Shown: positions 1 to 7,273, numbered from the stretch's first letter. The stretch: 64,000 nucleotides of DNA from Mycolicibacterium neoaurum VKM Ac-1815D (GCF_000317305.3 NC_023036.2:4960001-5024000); one strand, 5' to 3'. Numbers and translations are program-made. The notes: generated by a model not told the origin, from the sequence alone.

Positions 1-266
1 CGCCGGAGCCGGTCGGGTTGTAAGACAGGTTCTTGCCCTGACACTTCTGGCTCCACACCTGGTTGAACAGCGCGATGGCGTTCTGCTGGGCGGTCGACCC
101 CTCCGCGGTGATCGAGTTCTTGCCGCCGCAGTCGGCAGCCGAGGCGGATCCGGTCTCCGAACCGCTACCGGCGGAGGTGCCCGCGTTGTTGTCGCTGCCA
201 CACGCGGTCAGCGTGAGGGCGGCGATCGCGGTCGCCGACAAGGCCATGCCGATGTTGAGCTTCACG
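1..266 (-). CDS. pstS: Phosphate ABC transporter substrate-binding lipoprotein PstS (5' part only)
   Basis: Only the first 88 codons lie in the window; the gene runs off the left edge. It binds phosphate outside the membrane for the PstSCAB transporter. The GTG start gives a signal peptide ending in the lipobox LTAC (Cys at about residue 22), a Ser/Gly/Ala-rich linker, and then the sequence SITAEGSTAQQNA typical of the start of the PstS phosphate-binding fold. A PHO-box direct repeat lies about 75 bases upstream and implies phosphate-starvation control. The Ser/Thr-rich phosphate-contact region itself is mostly outside the window. Confidence 0.92.
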
Positions 267-340
267 AATCCCACTTTCCGAGTTTTGACGGCTTCAGACT
301 CCGTGGCAACGTATTCGGCTGCCATGGCCGGTCCGCGGAC

Positions 341-362
341 GGAAAGTGAACGCGAGGTGAAC
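341..362 (-). promoter_or_regulatory. PHO box (RegX3/PhoP-type direct repeat) upstream of pstS
   Basis: On the minus strand two 11-base direct repeats stand head to tail, GTTCACCTCGC and GTTCACTTTCC. This is the GTTCAC-type 11-bp-period arrangement known for actinobacterial phosphate regulators. It lies in the 104-bp gap between the mshD stop codon and the pstS start. The repeat is seen directly; binding by a RegX3 orthologue is inferred from the family. Confidence 0.75.
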
Positions 363-370
363 AGGTACAG

Positions 371-1228
371 CTAGTTCACAGTTGGGCGGGCATAGGCGAT
401 ATCGGCGCTGAAAACCTCGAACCCCAGGCGGCGATAGGTTTTGACCGCGGCGGTGTTGTCGCCCTCGACGTACAGCGTGACATCGGCCTCATCACCGAGC
501 CGGTCGGCCAGATGATGCAGGCCCAGCAAAGTCAGCTCGGCCCCGAGACCGCGCCCCTGGGCGGCCGGGTCCACACCGACGACGTACACCTCACCCAGCG
601 ACGGGCCGTGCACCTTGGTCCAGTGGAAGCCCAACAGCCGGGCGCCCTCGAAGGCCAGGAACAGTCCCTGCGGGTCGAACCAGGGTTCGGCGCGCCGTTC
701 GTCGATATCGGCCTCGGTCCAGCCGCCCTGCTCCGGATGCCAGGAGAACGCGGCGTTGTTGACGCGCAACAACTCCTGATCGTCGGTCGGCCCGGCGTAG
801 GTGCGGGCCTCATGCCGGGGTTGCAACGGCGGCAGATCGGCCAGCGGGCGGCGCATCTGGAGCAGCTCACGCACGGCATGCAGCCCCAGCGCGGCGGCGG
901 TGGCGCGCGCCGACGGGAGGTCGCCGTGCGCCCAGATGCGTGTGTCGGCGCTCCCTGCGTCGAGACCGGTGCCGATCAGTCGTGCCCCGATACCGCGACG
1001 ACGGAAATCCGGATGTACCACCGCCTCGGCCATGCTCGCACTCAGATTCAGATAGCCGACCACGTCGTCGCCCTCGACGGCCAGCAGGTGCCGGGTGTCG
1101 TCACGGCCGAGCTCACGCAACACCTGGTCCCCCACCGGAGCCACGCCGTCACTGGCCGTGGCGACAGCGATCAGCTCGGTGATGCGGGACCGGTCGTCGA
1201 CGGACAGACCGCTGCGCCATTCGATCAC
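371..1228 (-). CDS. mshD: Mycothiol synthase (tandem GNAT acetyltransferase)
   Basis: It acetylates Cys-GlcN-Ins with acetyl-CoA, the last step of mycothiol synthesis in the cytosol. The 285-residue protein has two GNAT domains. The acetyl-CoA loops RRRGIG (about 76-81) and QGRGLG (about 224-229) are visible, and the C-terminal half ends with the typical AVKTYRRLGF helix. The GTG start overlaps the upstream glnR stop as GTGA, so translation is probably coupled. The glnR-mshD pairing is the arrangement known in mycobacteria, which supports mshD over a generic GNAT. Confidence 0.93.
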   Translation of the reverse strand: MIEWRSGLSVDDRSRITELIAVATASDGVAPVGDQVLRELGRDDTRHLLAVEGDDVVGYLNLSASMAEAVVHPDFRRRGIGARLIGTGLDAGSADTRIWAHGDLPSARATAAALGLHAVRELLQMRRPLADLPPLQPRHEARTYAGPTDDQELLRVNNAAFSWHPEQGGWTEADIDERRAEPWFDPQGLFLAFEGARLLGFHWTKVHGPSLGEVYVVGVDPAAQGRGLGAELTLLGLHHLADRLGDEADVTLYVEGDNTAAVKTYRRLGFEVFSADIAYARPTVN

Positions 1229-2022
1229 TGGCCACGCAGGGGTCCGAACGACCCTGCCGCGGAACCGAATTCGGACTCACCGAGGTCGGCGTCGAGTTCG
1301 CCGCCGAACTCCTCGTCCAGATCATCCTCGGCCGCGGGAGCCGCGGCGCGGCCGCGGGCCGGCCGGACCGCCTTGTACCCGACGTTGCGCACGGTACCGA
1401 TCAGCGCCTCGTACTCGGGACCGAGCTTGGCGCGCAGTCGACGGACGTGGACGTCGACGGTGCGGGTGCCACCGAAGAAGTCGTACCCCCACACCTCCTG
1501 GAGCAACTGCGCGCGGGTGAAGACCCGACCGGCGTGTTGGGCCAGATACTTCAGCAGCTCGAATTCCTTGTAGGTGAGGTCCAGCGGCCGTCCGCGCAAC
1601 CGCGCGGTGTAGGTGCCCTCATCGATGACCAACTCCCCGAGGGTGACCTTGCCCACGCTCTCCTGGTCGGCGACACCGCCGCGGCGGCCGATCAGCAGCC
1701 GCAACCGGGCATCGATCTCGGCGGGGCCGGTACCGGGCAGCAGGATCTCGTCCAGCCCCCATTCGACATTGACCGCGACCAGCCCGCCCTCGTTGACCAC
1801 GGCCACGACCGGGATGGAGGTGCCGGTGGTGCCGAGCAGCCGGCACAACCCACGGGCGGCCGCCAGATCGCTGCGCGCATCGACGATCGCGATATCGGCG
1901 GTTCCTGCCTCCAGCAGCGAGGACACCTCGGTGGGAGCGGTGCGCACGTTGTGGGCCAACAGCGACAGTGACGGCAACACGGTATCGGGATGCGGATCCA
2001 CGGTCAGTAGTAAGAGTTCCAC
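1225..2022 (-). CDS. glnR: GlnR-like response-regulator transcription factor
   Basis: OmpR-type regulator of nitrogen metabolism. It has an N-terminal receiver-like half (about 1-110) and a C-terminal winged helix (about 125-215, including LTYKEFELLKYLAQHAGRVF and TVDVHVRRLRAKLG). An acidic, low-complexity tail of about 35 residues follows. The receiver has an Asp in IAIVDARSDL but no obvious full phospho-acceptor pocket, as expected for this orphan regulator. The GTG start follows a good GGGAGG ribosome site with 5-base spacing. The symbol rests on domain order and position beside mshD and lmeA. Confidence 0.85.
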   Translation of the reverse strand: MELLLLTVDPHPDTVLPSLSLLAHNVRTAPTEVSSLLEAGTADIAIVDARSDLAAARGLCRLLGTTGTSIPVVAVVNEGGLVAVNVEWGLDEILLPGTGPAEIDARLRLLIGRRGGVADQESVGKVTLGELVIDEGTYTARLRGRPLDLTYKEFELLKYLAQHAGRVFTRAQLLQEVWGYDFFGGTRTVDVHVRRLRAKLGPEYEALIGTVRNVGYKAVRPARGRAAAPAAEDDLDEEFGGELDADLGESEFGSAAGSFGPLRGQ

Positions 2023-2219
2023 GGTGCCCTCCCGTCATCGCCTTGCGGTGTCGTGGACTTCCCCTGGACAACGGTGTCGGAGGTCATCTTCCAGATTCAT
2101 GACTGACACGTGGCCGTTACGACCGACGATCGCCCCACAATACCGTGCCACCTGGCAGTTAGCAGACCGGAACCGACGGGTGCCCGCCCCGGCGCACGGG
2201 TGTGCGCCAGAATGTGGCG

Positions 2220-3011
2220 GTGCGCAAGATGCTGATCGGGGCCATCTCGACCGTCGTGGCGGTGGTTGTCGGGGCCGTCGGCACCGATTTCGGAGCCGCC
2301 ATCTATGCCGAATACCGGCTCGCCCGCAGCGTGCGGACAGCCAATCACCTGGACTTCGATCCATGGGTCAGCATCCTGGGCTTCCCGTTCGCGACCCAGG
2401 CCCGCGCACACCGATACCAGGAGTTGGAGATCCGGGCCGCCGGCGTCGACCACCCGGTCACCGGGAAGGTCTCGCTGGAGGCCACGCTGCACGACATCGA
2501 CATCACCGACACCGGATGGCTGATCGGGCCCGACGCGCGCCTGCCCGTCGGCAAGGTGGAAAGCCGGATCATCCTGGACTCCACCCATATCGGCCGGTAC
2601 ATCGGCATGAAGGACCTGTTGGTGGAGGCACCCACCCGCGAGACCGAGGACGGATCCCCTGGGGTGACCGAGTCCGGCATCTCCAGCGGACAGGATCTGG
2701 TGTTCACCGGTACGCCCGACGGTCTGGACAAACGCGTCAGCGTCGCGGTGGACCTGTCGCTGGCCGACCCCGGCGACACCACCCTGGTCATGACGCCCAC
2801 CGGGGTGCTGACCGGCCCCGGCACGGCCGACGAGGCGGTGCCCGAGGACAAGACCGCCGATGTGCTGGACGCGTTCGCCGGCCGCATCCCCGGCCAGCGA
2901 TTACCGTTCGGTCTGCAGCCCACCACCGCGGGGGCACGCGGCTCCGATCTGATCATCGAGGGCATCGCCGAAGGACTAACCATCGACCTGGACGGGTTCA
3001 GACAGTCATGA
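2220..3011 (+). CDS. lmeA: LmeA-like DUF2993 envelope lipid-binding protein
   Basis: DUF2993 proteins of this type act in the mycobacterial cell envelope, and LmeA is known to be needed for normal lipomannan maturation. A short positive start (VRK) precedes one hydrophobic segment (about residues 4-25), then a soluble beta-rich domain with repeated hydrophobic strands. I chose GTG at 2220 because CAGAAT with a 6-base gap gives a leaderless promoter; GTG at 2202 or 2214 is also possible. The gene is divergent from glnR and its stop overlaps the next start as ATGA. Confidence 0.8.
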   Translation: MRKMLIGAISTVVAVVVGAVGTDFGAAIYAEYRLARSVRTANHLDFDPWVSILGFPFATQARAHRYQELEIRAAGVDHPVTGKVSLEATLHDIDITDTGWLIGPDARLPVGKVESRIILDSTHIGRYIGMKDLLVEAPTRETEDGSPGVTESGISSGQDLVFTGTPDGLDKRVSVAVDLSLADPGDTTLVMTPTGVLTGPGTADEAVPEDKTADVLDAFAGRIPGQRLPFGLQPTTAGARGSDLIIEGIAEGLTIDLDGFRQS

Positions 3012-3442
3012 ACACTTCGATGGCGATCGTGATCGTCGTGGTGATCGCCGTGCTCGGGCTCGGTTATATCGTCGGCAAGCTGATCTCGTTACGGTCGGGG
3101 ATGTTGCGCGCCGCCGACGAGGCCGCCTCGATCGACACCGGCGGCCTGGGCCTGTCCAGCGAAGAGCCGACAATCCTGCATTTCACCGCGACCTGGTGCG
3201 GTCCGTGTGCGGCGGTGCGACGGGTGGTCGACCAGGTGGTCGCCGACCTGGCCGATCAGGGAAACACTGTCGCCCATGTGGAGATCGACATGGACGACAA
3301 TCCCGAGGCGGCGCGGCGGCTTTCGGTGCTGTCGCTGCCGACCACGATCATCTTCGACGCCGGCGGGCATCCGCGTTACCGCACGACCGGTGTCCCCAAG
3401 GCCGCTGACCTGCGCTCGGCCCTGCAGCCTCTATTGGCCTGA
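3008..3442 (+). CDS. Membrane-anchored thioredoxin-like protein (ThiX type)
   Basis: A 144-residue thioredoxin-fold protein with an N-terminal membrane segment (about 5-24) and the redox motif WCGPC at residues 63-67. The cis-Pro loop is in SLPTTIIF. It is probably anchored in the inner membrane; on which side the thioredoxin domain faces cannot be decided from the sequence. ATG overlaps the lmeA stop as ATGA, so the two form one translational unit. It lies just before the cysteine-responsive leader and the sulfur operon. Confidence 0.85.
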   Translation: MNTSMAIVIVVVIAVLGLGYIVGKLISLRSGMLRAADEAASIDTGGLGLSSEEPTILHFTATWCGPCAAVRRVVDQVVADLADQGNTVAHVEIDMDDNPEAARRLSVLSLPTTIIFDAGGHPRYRTTGVPKAADLRSALQPLLA

Positions 3443-3458
3443 CGACGGTGTGAACGGG

Positions 3459-3464
3459 TACCAT
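3459..3464 (+). promoter_or_regulatory. -10 hexamer of the polycysteine leader transcript
   Basis: TACCAT, preceded by GGG, ends 7 bases before the GTG at 3472. That fits a leaderless transcript beginning with the leader-peptide start codon. Confidence 0.6.
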
Positions 3465-3471
3465 GTCGGTC

Positions 3472-3564
3472 GTGACCGCCCGTCTTGAGCTGCTGCTCAC
3501 GAAACGCCGCGCAGTTGATCTGTGCCGCACGGCCGGTTGTTGCTGTTGTTGTCGTAGCTGCTGA
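3472..3564 (+). CDS. Polycysteine leader peptide (cysteine-responsive attenuator uORF)
   Basis: A 30-codon ORF starting at GTG 3472 (or ATG 3463, same frame) and ending in GCCCCCRSC before TGA. Five successive Cys codons plus a penultimate-type Cys sit right at the 3' end. Similar leaderless polycysteine uORFs are known in mycobacteria to control downstream sulfur genes: ribosomes stall when cysteinyl-tRNA is short. Here it precedes the DUF4395, rhodanese and SseC genes by about 90 bases. It is too short for standard gene calling. The ORF is seen; the regulatory role follows from the known system. Confidence 0.82.
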   Translation: MTARLELLLTKRRAVDLCRTAGCCCCCRSC

Positions 3565-3656
3565 GTAGCCGCGCCCCCTTTCTTGGTGCGCATGCTCGCG
3601 GAGGCGCCCTCGTGGTGTGCCCCAGCCCAGTCCAGCCAAGCAACAGGAGCACTCAC
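3565..3656 (+). promoter_or_regulatory. Attenuator leader between uORF and DUF4395 gene
   Basis: This 92-base non-coding stretch holds GGAGGCGCC and complementary CCCC tracts, then an ACAGGAGC ribosome site at about 3643-3650. A fold masking that site when the uORF is fully translated is plausible, but I could not compute it. Confidence 0.4.
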
Positions 3657-4133
3657 ATGCCAACAGACCACATCGATCAGGTCGACGTCCGCGGCCCGCG
3701 GTTCGTCGCCTGGGTGACCACCGCCGTGCTGATCATCACGCTGCTCGTCTCGGCGGTCAGCGTGCCCGCGGCAGCGGTCATCCTCGGCCTGCAGACCGTG
3801 GCGTTCGCCATCGGCGCCACCGCAGGACCGCGTCGCCATCCCTACGGCCGGATCTACGCCGCGCTGATCGCGCCCCGCCGCGGACCGGTCACCGAACGCG
3901 AACCGGTCACCGAACGCGAACCGGTCCCGCCGTTGAAGTTCGCACAGCTCGTCGGGTTCGCCTTCGGGTTGGCCGGCACCCTCGGCTTCGCCGCCGGATT
4001 CCCGACGGTCGGCCTGGTGGCCACCGCTTTCGCCCTATTCGCCGCGTTCCTGAACGCCGCCTTCGGCATCTGCCTGGGCTGCCAGATCTATCCGCTCGTC
4101 GCGCGGTTCCGCCGCGTTCCCGCCCGCCCCTGA
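3657..4133 (+). CDS. DUF4395 membrane protein
   Basis: A 158-residue protein with two hydrophobic blocks (about 18-57 and 97-149), giving about four membrane spans, and a C-terminal CLGC motif at 139-142, the cysteine pair usual in this family. The function is not established; family members commonly sit next to thiosulfate sulfurtransferase genes, which suggests a role in sulfur transport or sulfane handling. The ATG at 3657 follows an AGGAG site 7 bases upstream. The cytoplasmic loop has an 18-bp tandem duplication (PVTERE twice). Confidence 0.8.
   Translation: MPTDHIDQVDVRGPRFVAWVTTAVLIITLLVSAVSVPAAAVILGLQTVAFAIGATAGPRRHPYGRIYAALIAPRRGPVTEREPVTEREPVPPLKFAQLVGFAFGLAGTLGFAAGFPTVGLVATAFALFAAFLNAAFGICLGCQIYPLVARFRRVPARP
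3885..3926 (+). repeat. 18-bp in-frame tandem repeat in the DUF4395 gene
   Basis: Two identical copies of CCGGTCACCGAACGCGAA followed by a 6-base partial copy encode PVTERE-PVTERE-PV in the loop between the two hydrophobic blocks. Confidence 0.9.
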
Positions 4134-4174
4134 CTCACCAACGACACGCTTCACCAACCGAAAGGAACCACTTC

Positions 4175-5008
4175 ATGGCACGCTCCGACGTCCTGGTCTC
4201 CACCGACTGGGCCGAGAGCAATCTCGACGCACCGAACACGGTGTTCGTCGAGGTCGACGAGGACACCTCCGCCTACGAGGGCGGGCACATCGCCGGCGCC
4301 GTCCGCATCGACTGGAAGACCGAGCTGCAGGACCAGGTCAAGCGCGACTTCGTCGACCAGCAGCAGTTCTCGAAGCTGCTGTCGGACAAGGGCATCGCCA
4401 ACGATGACACCGTCATCCTCTACGGCGGTAACAACAACTGGTTCGCCGCCTACGCCTACTGGTACTTCAAGCTCTACGGCCACGAGAACGTCAAGCTGCT
4501 CGACGGTGGACGCAAGAAGTGGGAGCTCGACGGACGCCCGCTGGTCACCGACGTGCCGAATCGTCCCGCTACGTCGTACACCGCCAAGGCGCCCAACAAC
4601 GACATCCGCGCCTTCCGCGACGAGGTGATCGCCGCCATCGGTGAGAAGAACCTGGTCGACGTGCGCTCCCCCGACGAGTTCTCCGGCAAGATCCTCGCCC
4701 CGGCGCACCTCCCGCAGGAGCAGAGCCAGCGCGCCGGCCACATCCCGACCGCCATCAGCGTGCCATGGAGCAAGGCGGCCAACGAGGACGGCACGTTCAA
4801 GTCGGATGAAGACCTGGCCAAGCTATACGCCGATGCCGGCCTGGACGGCGACAAGCTGACGATCGCCTACTGCCGCATCGGCGAGCGGTCCTCGCACACC
4901 TGGTTCGTGCTGCAGGAGCTGCTCGGCCACAAGAACGTCAAGAACTACGACGGTAGTTGGACGGAATACGGCTCCCTGGTGGGTGCCCCGATCGAGTTGG
5001 GAAGTTGA
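4175..5008 (+). CDS. cysA: Thiosulfate sulfurtransferase (tandem rhodanese)
   Basis: A 277-residue two-domain rhodanese moving sulfane sulfur from thiosulfate to a thiophilic acceptor in the cytosol. The N-terminal rhodanese domain (about 1-125) is inactive. The C-terminal domain (about 145-275) carries the active loop CRIGERS with the catalytic Cys at 233. The length matches the mycobacterial CysA2/CysA3 proteins, and the symbol follows that usage although it is not a sulfate permease. GAAAGGAA precedes the ATG. It is followed after one base by the SseC-like gene and lies under the polycysteine leader. Confidence 0.93.
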   Translation: MARSDVLVSTDWAESNLDAPNTVFVEVDEDTSAYEGGHIAGAVRIDWKTELQDQVKRDFVDQQQFSKLLSDKGIANDDTVILYGGNNNWFAAYAYWYFKLYGHENVKLLDGGRKKWELDGRPLVTDVPNRPATSYTAKAPNNDIRAFRDEVIAAIGEKNLVDVRSPDEFSGKILAPAHLPQEQSQRAGHIPTAISVPWSKAANEDGTFKSDEDLAKLYADAGLDGDKLTIAYCRIGERSSHTWFVLQELLGHKNVKNYDGSWTEYGSLVGAPIELGS

Positions 5009-5009
5009 T

Positions 5010-5312
5010 ATGTGCTCTGCCCCTAAACAAGGACTGACGTTGCCCGCCGGCGTCGACCTGGAGAAGGAAACCGTCATCACCGGCCGTGTGGTCGACGGTT
5101 CCGGCCAGGCCGTGGGCGGTGCCTTCGTCCGGCTGCTCGACGGCTCCGACGAGTTCACCGCCGAGGTCGTCGCATCGGCCACCGGTGACTTCCGCTTCTT
5201 CGCGGCGCCGGGCAGCTGGACCCTGCGTGCTCTCTCGCCCGCCGGAAACGGCGATGCCAGCATCAGCCCGACCGGTGCCGGCATCCACGAAATCGACGTC
5301 AAGGTCGCTTAG
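5010..5312 (+). CDS. sseC: SseC-like DUF1416 protein
   Basis: A 100-residue protein of the DUF1416 family (known in mycobacteria as SseC), always found beside CysA. It shows a carboxypeptidase-regulatory-like beta-sandwich pattern (VITGRVVDGSGQAVGGAFVRL) and an N-terminal MCSAPKQG with one Cys at residue 2. The ATG follows the cysA TGA by one base, so the pair is translationally coupled. The exact role in sulfur metabolism is unproven. Confidence 0.88.
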   Translation: MCSAPKQGLTLPAGVDLEKETVITGRVVDGSGQAVGGAFVRLLDGSDEFTAEVVASATGDFRFFAAPGSWTLRALSPAGNGDASISPTGAGIHEIDVKVA

Positions 5313-5381
5313 TCAAGGCTCAGTCGACGTGCGGTGGCACCGCGCCCGGGCCTCGGCTCGAGCGCGGTGCCCATCGGCGGT

Positions 5382-5387
5382 TAGGAT
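5382..5387 (+). promoter_or_regulatory. -10 hexamer for the 32-residue membrane protein
   Basis: TAGGAT ends 7 bases before GTG 5395, giving a leaderless start between the SseC-like and nitrobindin-like genes. Confidence 0.6.
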
Positions 5388-5394
5388 CATCGAC

Positions 5395-5493
5395 GTGGTT
5401 CTGTTCTTCGAATTCCTGCTCGTGGTGGCCGTCGTCGTCATCACGTGGTTCGCGCTCTACGCCGTCTACCGGCTCGTCACCGACGAGGGGTGA
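5395..5493 (+). CDS. Small single-span membrane protein (32 residues)
   Basis: The GTG-started ORF encodes an almost wholly hydrophobic helix (FFEFLLVVAVVVITWFALYAVYRLV) with a short charged tail TDEG. It has its own leaderless promoter, and its stop overlaps the next gene's start as GTGA. The coupling and the promoter argue that it is translated. No function is known to me; a membrane partner for the downstream haem protein is only a guess. Confidence 0.65.
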   Translation: MVLFFEFLLVVAVVVITWFALYAVYRLVTDEG

Positions 5494-6158
5494 GCGGTCC
5501 GAGGCCTTCGGACGGCGAGTCCGTTGCCCCCGGGTCGGGTGACCGGGCGGTCGCTGCTGCGGCCGAACGGGCCAAGATCACCGCGGCCCGCAACATCCCT
5601 TCCTTCGACGACCTCCCGATTCCCGCCGACACCGCGAATCTGCGCGAGGGCGCCGATCTCCACGACGGTTTGTTGGCGCTGCTTCCCCTTGTCGGGGTGT
5701 GGCGCGGCACCGGCGAGGGCCGCGACGGCGCGGGTGACTACCACTTCGGGCAGCAGATCATCGTCTCGCACGACGGTGGGGACTATCTGAACTGGGACTC
5801 CCGCTCGTGGCGACTGTCCGAGACCGGTGAGTACGTCGGCCCCGCGCTGCGCGAGACCGGTTACTGGCGGTTCGTCAGCGACCCCGCCGATCCCGACGAA
5901 ACCCAGGCCATCGAGCTGCTGCTGGCCCATGCGTCGGGTTATATCGAACTCTTCTACGGCACTCCCCTGAATCAGGCGTCCTGGGAGCTGGCCACCGACG
6001 CATTGGCTCGCAGCAAATCCGGGCAACTGGTCGGCGGGGCCAAGCGGCTCTACGGCATCGTCGAGGGCGGCGATCTGGCCTATGTCGAGGAACGCGTCGA
6101 CGCCGACGGCGGGCTGGTACCGCATCTGTCGGCGCGGCTCACGCGCTTCATCGGCTGA
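5490..6158 (+). CDS. Nitrobindin-like (THAP4 haem-binding/FABP-like) protein
   Basis: A 222-residue cytosolic beta-barrel protein. The family signature GxWxGxGxG appears as GVWRGTGEG at residues 69-77, and a His near the C-terminus (LVPHLSARL) is placed like the haem ligand of nitrobindins. Such proteins bind ferric haem and react with NO or peroxynitrite. The extra 55 N-terminal residues are Ala/Asp-rich and probably disordered. GTG at 5490 overlaps the stop of the small membrane protein; the longer ORF upstream lies in that gene's frame and is ignored. Confidence 0.82.
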   Translation: MSGPRPSDGESVAPGSGDRAVAAAAERAKITAARNIPSFDDLPIPADTANLREGADLHDGLLALLPLVGVWRGTGEGRDGAGDYHFGQQIIVSHDGGDYLNWDSRSWRLSETGEYVGPALRETGYWRFVSDPADPDETQAIELLLAHASGYIELFYGTPLNQASWELATDALARSKSGQLVGGAKRLYGIVEGGDLAYVEERVDADGGLVPHLSARLTRFIG

Positions 6159-6202
6159 GCGCCTTCACTGCACCGATAGCGGGGCCGCCCGTGAAACGGA
6201 GC

Positions 6203-6251
6203 AGCCCCCGAGCCGTTTGATCTCGGTTGGACCAACCAAGGGCTCGGGGGC
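6203..6251. terminator. Bidirectional hairpin terminator between convergent transcripts
   Basis: GCCCCCGAGCC pairs with GGCTCGGGGGC across a 27-base loop that itself holds GGTTGGACCAACC, a second small stem. No clean T-tract follows on either strand. It lies just after the plus-strand nitrobindin gene and downstream of the minus-strand mini-ORFs. Confidence 0.65.
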
Positions 6252-6258
6252 CGGGTGG

Positions 6259-6324
6259 CTACTTGGTATTCGCCAGCGCTCGCAGGGTGCGCGAAACGCG
6301 TGTGCGAAGAGCCAAGACGCTCAT
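6259..6324 (-). CDS. Candidate 21-residue basic peptide
   Basis: ATG preceded by AGGAG with 4-base spacing opens a 22-codon ORF encoding MSVLALRTRVSRTLRALANTK. TAG is followed within 10 bases by the terminator hairpin. The Arg-rich amphipathic sequence and good ribosome site suggest a real small protein or leader peptide. I do not recognise it, and coding is unproven. Confidence 0.35.
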   Translation of the reverse strand: MSVLALRTRVSRTLRALANTK

Positions 6325-6336
6325 CACACTCCTGGT

Positions 6337-6352
6337 GCTGCTAGCTAGCAGC
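6337..6352. repeat. 16-bp perfect palindrome
   Basis: GCTGCTAGCTAGCAGC is self-complementary. With flanking GGTG/CACC it extends to a stem with one bulge. It separates the two minus-strand mini-ORFs, and the TAG of the upstream one lies inside it. Confidence 0.8.
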
Positions 6353-6379
6353 CACCTCACTTGTCCGTATGTCACTCAA
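6341..6379 (-). CDS. Candidate 12-residue leader ORF
   Basis: A TTG start (LSDIRTSEVAAS) lies 8-9 bases after the strong purine-rich site AGGAAGGGAGGTGG. The stop falls in the 16-bp palindrome, so ribosome position could control that hairpin and the ribosome site of the next mini-ORF. Speculative, supported only by the Shine-Dalgarno strength and layout. Confidence 0.25.
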   Translation of the reverse strand: MSDIRTSEVAAS

Positions 6380-6447
6380 TTTCTCGGACCACCTCCCTTC
6401 CTGTGTACGAGCGACCGTACTCCCAGAAGCCGGGTCCGACAACCGAT

Positions 6448-7242
6448 TTAGCCGGTGATCGCGCTCTCGACCAATCGGGCCAGGTCGTCGGCTCCGGGAG
6501 CAGGCGCGAGCGCCACTCCGTCCAGGGTGTGCACCCTGGCGGCGAGAGTCACCGCCGAGAGCAGCCAAACACCTTGCGCCGCAACAAGATCGGCGACCGT
6601 CAACGAGCGGTAGGCGCAGCGCGGGGCGATATCGAACAACGCGGCCACCGTGGTGCCCGCCAGGATCGGCAGGGTGGGCGGCGGACTGAGCAGAGTTTCG
6701 CCCACAGCGATCACGACCGACGACCGCGGCCCCTCCAGCACGGTGCCCGCCGCATCGACGAAGACGACATCGTCGGCACCACGGGCCTGCGCATGCCGCA
6801 GCGCCGCCGAGTTCACGGCGTAGGACAGCGATTTCGCACCGGAGATCCGCCCCCGCGGCCCGGGATCCAGCGTCAGTGCGGCCACCCCGTCGCGGCGCGA
6901 CCGCAGGGCACGCTCCGGCACATCGGAGACCGTCACGAAGGAGACCCGCGGTCCGTGCACCAGTCGCAGGACACCGTCGCCCGGCCGATGCGCCAGGGCC
7001 ACCTCGACGGTGTCCCGCCAGCGCTGCAGGTCAGGCGCGGGCAGCCCGACCAGCGCGGCGGACACCGCGAGCCTGCCGAGGTGGGCATCCAACAGGCAAG
7101 GTTCACCGGCGCGCAGCAGCACCGTCTCGAAAACCCCGGTGCCACGGATCAACATGGGGTCGGTGGCACCGACCAGCGGGGCGGACGGGGACCGCACCAC
7201 CCCGTCCAGGGTCACCACCACGTCGGCGGATCGAGGGGGCAT
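6448..7242 (-). CDS. pabC: Aminodeoxychorismate lyase-like class IV aminotransferase
   Basis: A PLP enzyme that releases pyruvate from 4-amino-4-deoxychorismate to give p-aminobenzoate for folate. The 264-residue fold-type IV protein has the PLP lysine in ISGAKSLSYA, followed by GADDVVFVDAAGTVLEGPRSSV. I chose ATG at 7242 (MPPRSADVVVTLDG); an ATG at 7275 would overlap the divergent ygfZ start. A D-amino-acid or branched-chain transaminase cannot be excluded by sequence alone. Its folate link suits the neighbouring folate-binding YgfZ. Confidence 0.8.
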   Translation of the reverse strand: MPPRSADVVVTLDGVVRSPSAPLVGATDPMLIRGTGVFETVLLRAGEPCLLDAHLGRLAVSAALVGLPAPDLQRWRDTVEVALAHRPGDGVLRLVHGPRVSFVTVSDVPERALRSRRDGVAALTLDPGPRGRISGAKSLSYAVNSAALRHAQARGADDVVFVDAAGTVLEGPRSSVVIAVGETLLSPPPTLPILAGTTVAALFDIAPRCAYRSLTVADLVAAQGVWLLSAVTLAARVHTLDGVALAPAPGADDLARLVESAITG

Positions 7243-7261
7243 CCGGGCAGCGTAGCGGTCG

Positions 7262-7267
7262 TAGCAT
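7262..7267 (+). promoter_or_regulatory. -10 hexamer for leaderless ygfZ
   Basis: TAGCAT ends 6 bases before ATG 7274. Confidence 0.55.
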
Positions 7268-7273
7268 GGATGC

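Noticed and set aside
512..1573. 353-codon plus-strand ORF across mshD and glnR
   Set aside because: It is an antisense shadow of two well-supported genes, with low-complexity Arg/Gly/Gln composition.
6227..6451. Plus-strand ORF with LITLLVLLASSHLTCPYV resembling a membrane helix
   Set aside because: The start region lies in the terminator hairpin, and the hydrophobic run comes from the palindrome area; the minus strand has better ribosome sites.
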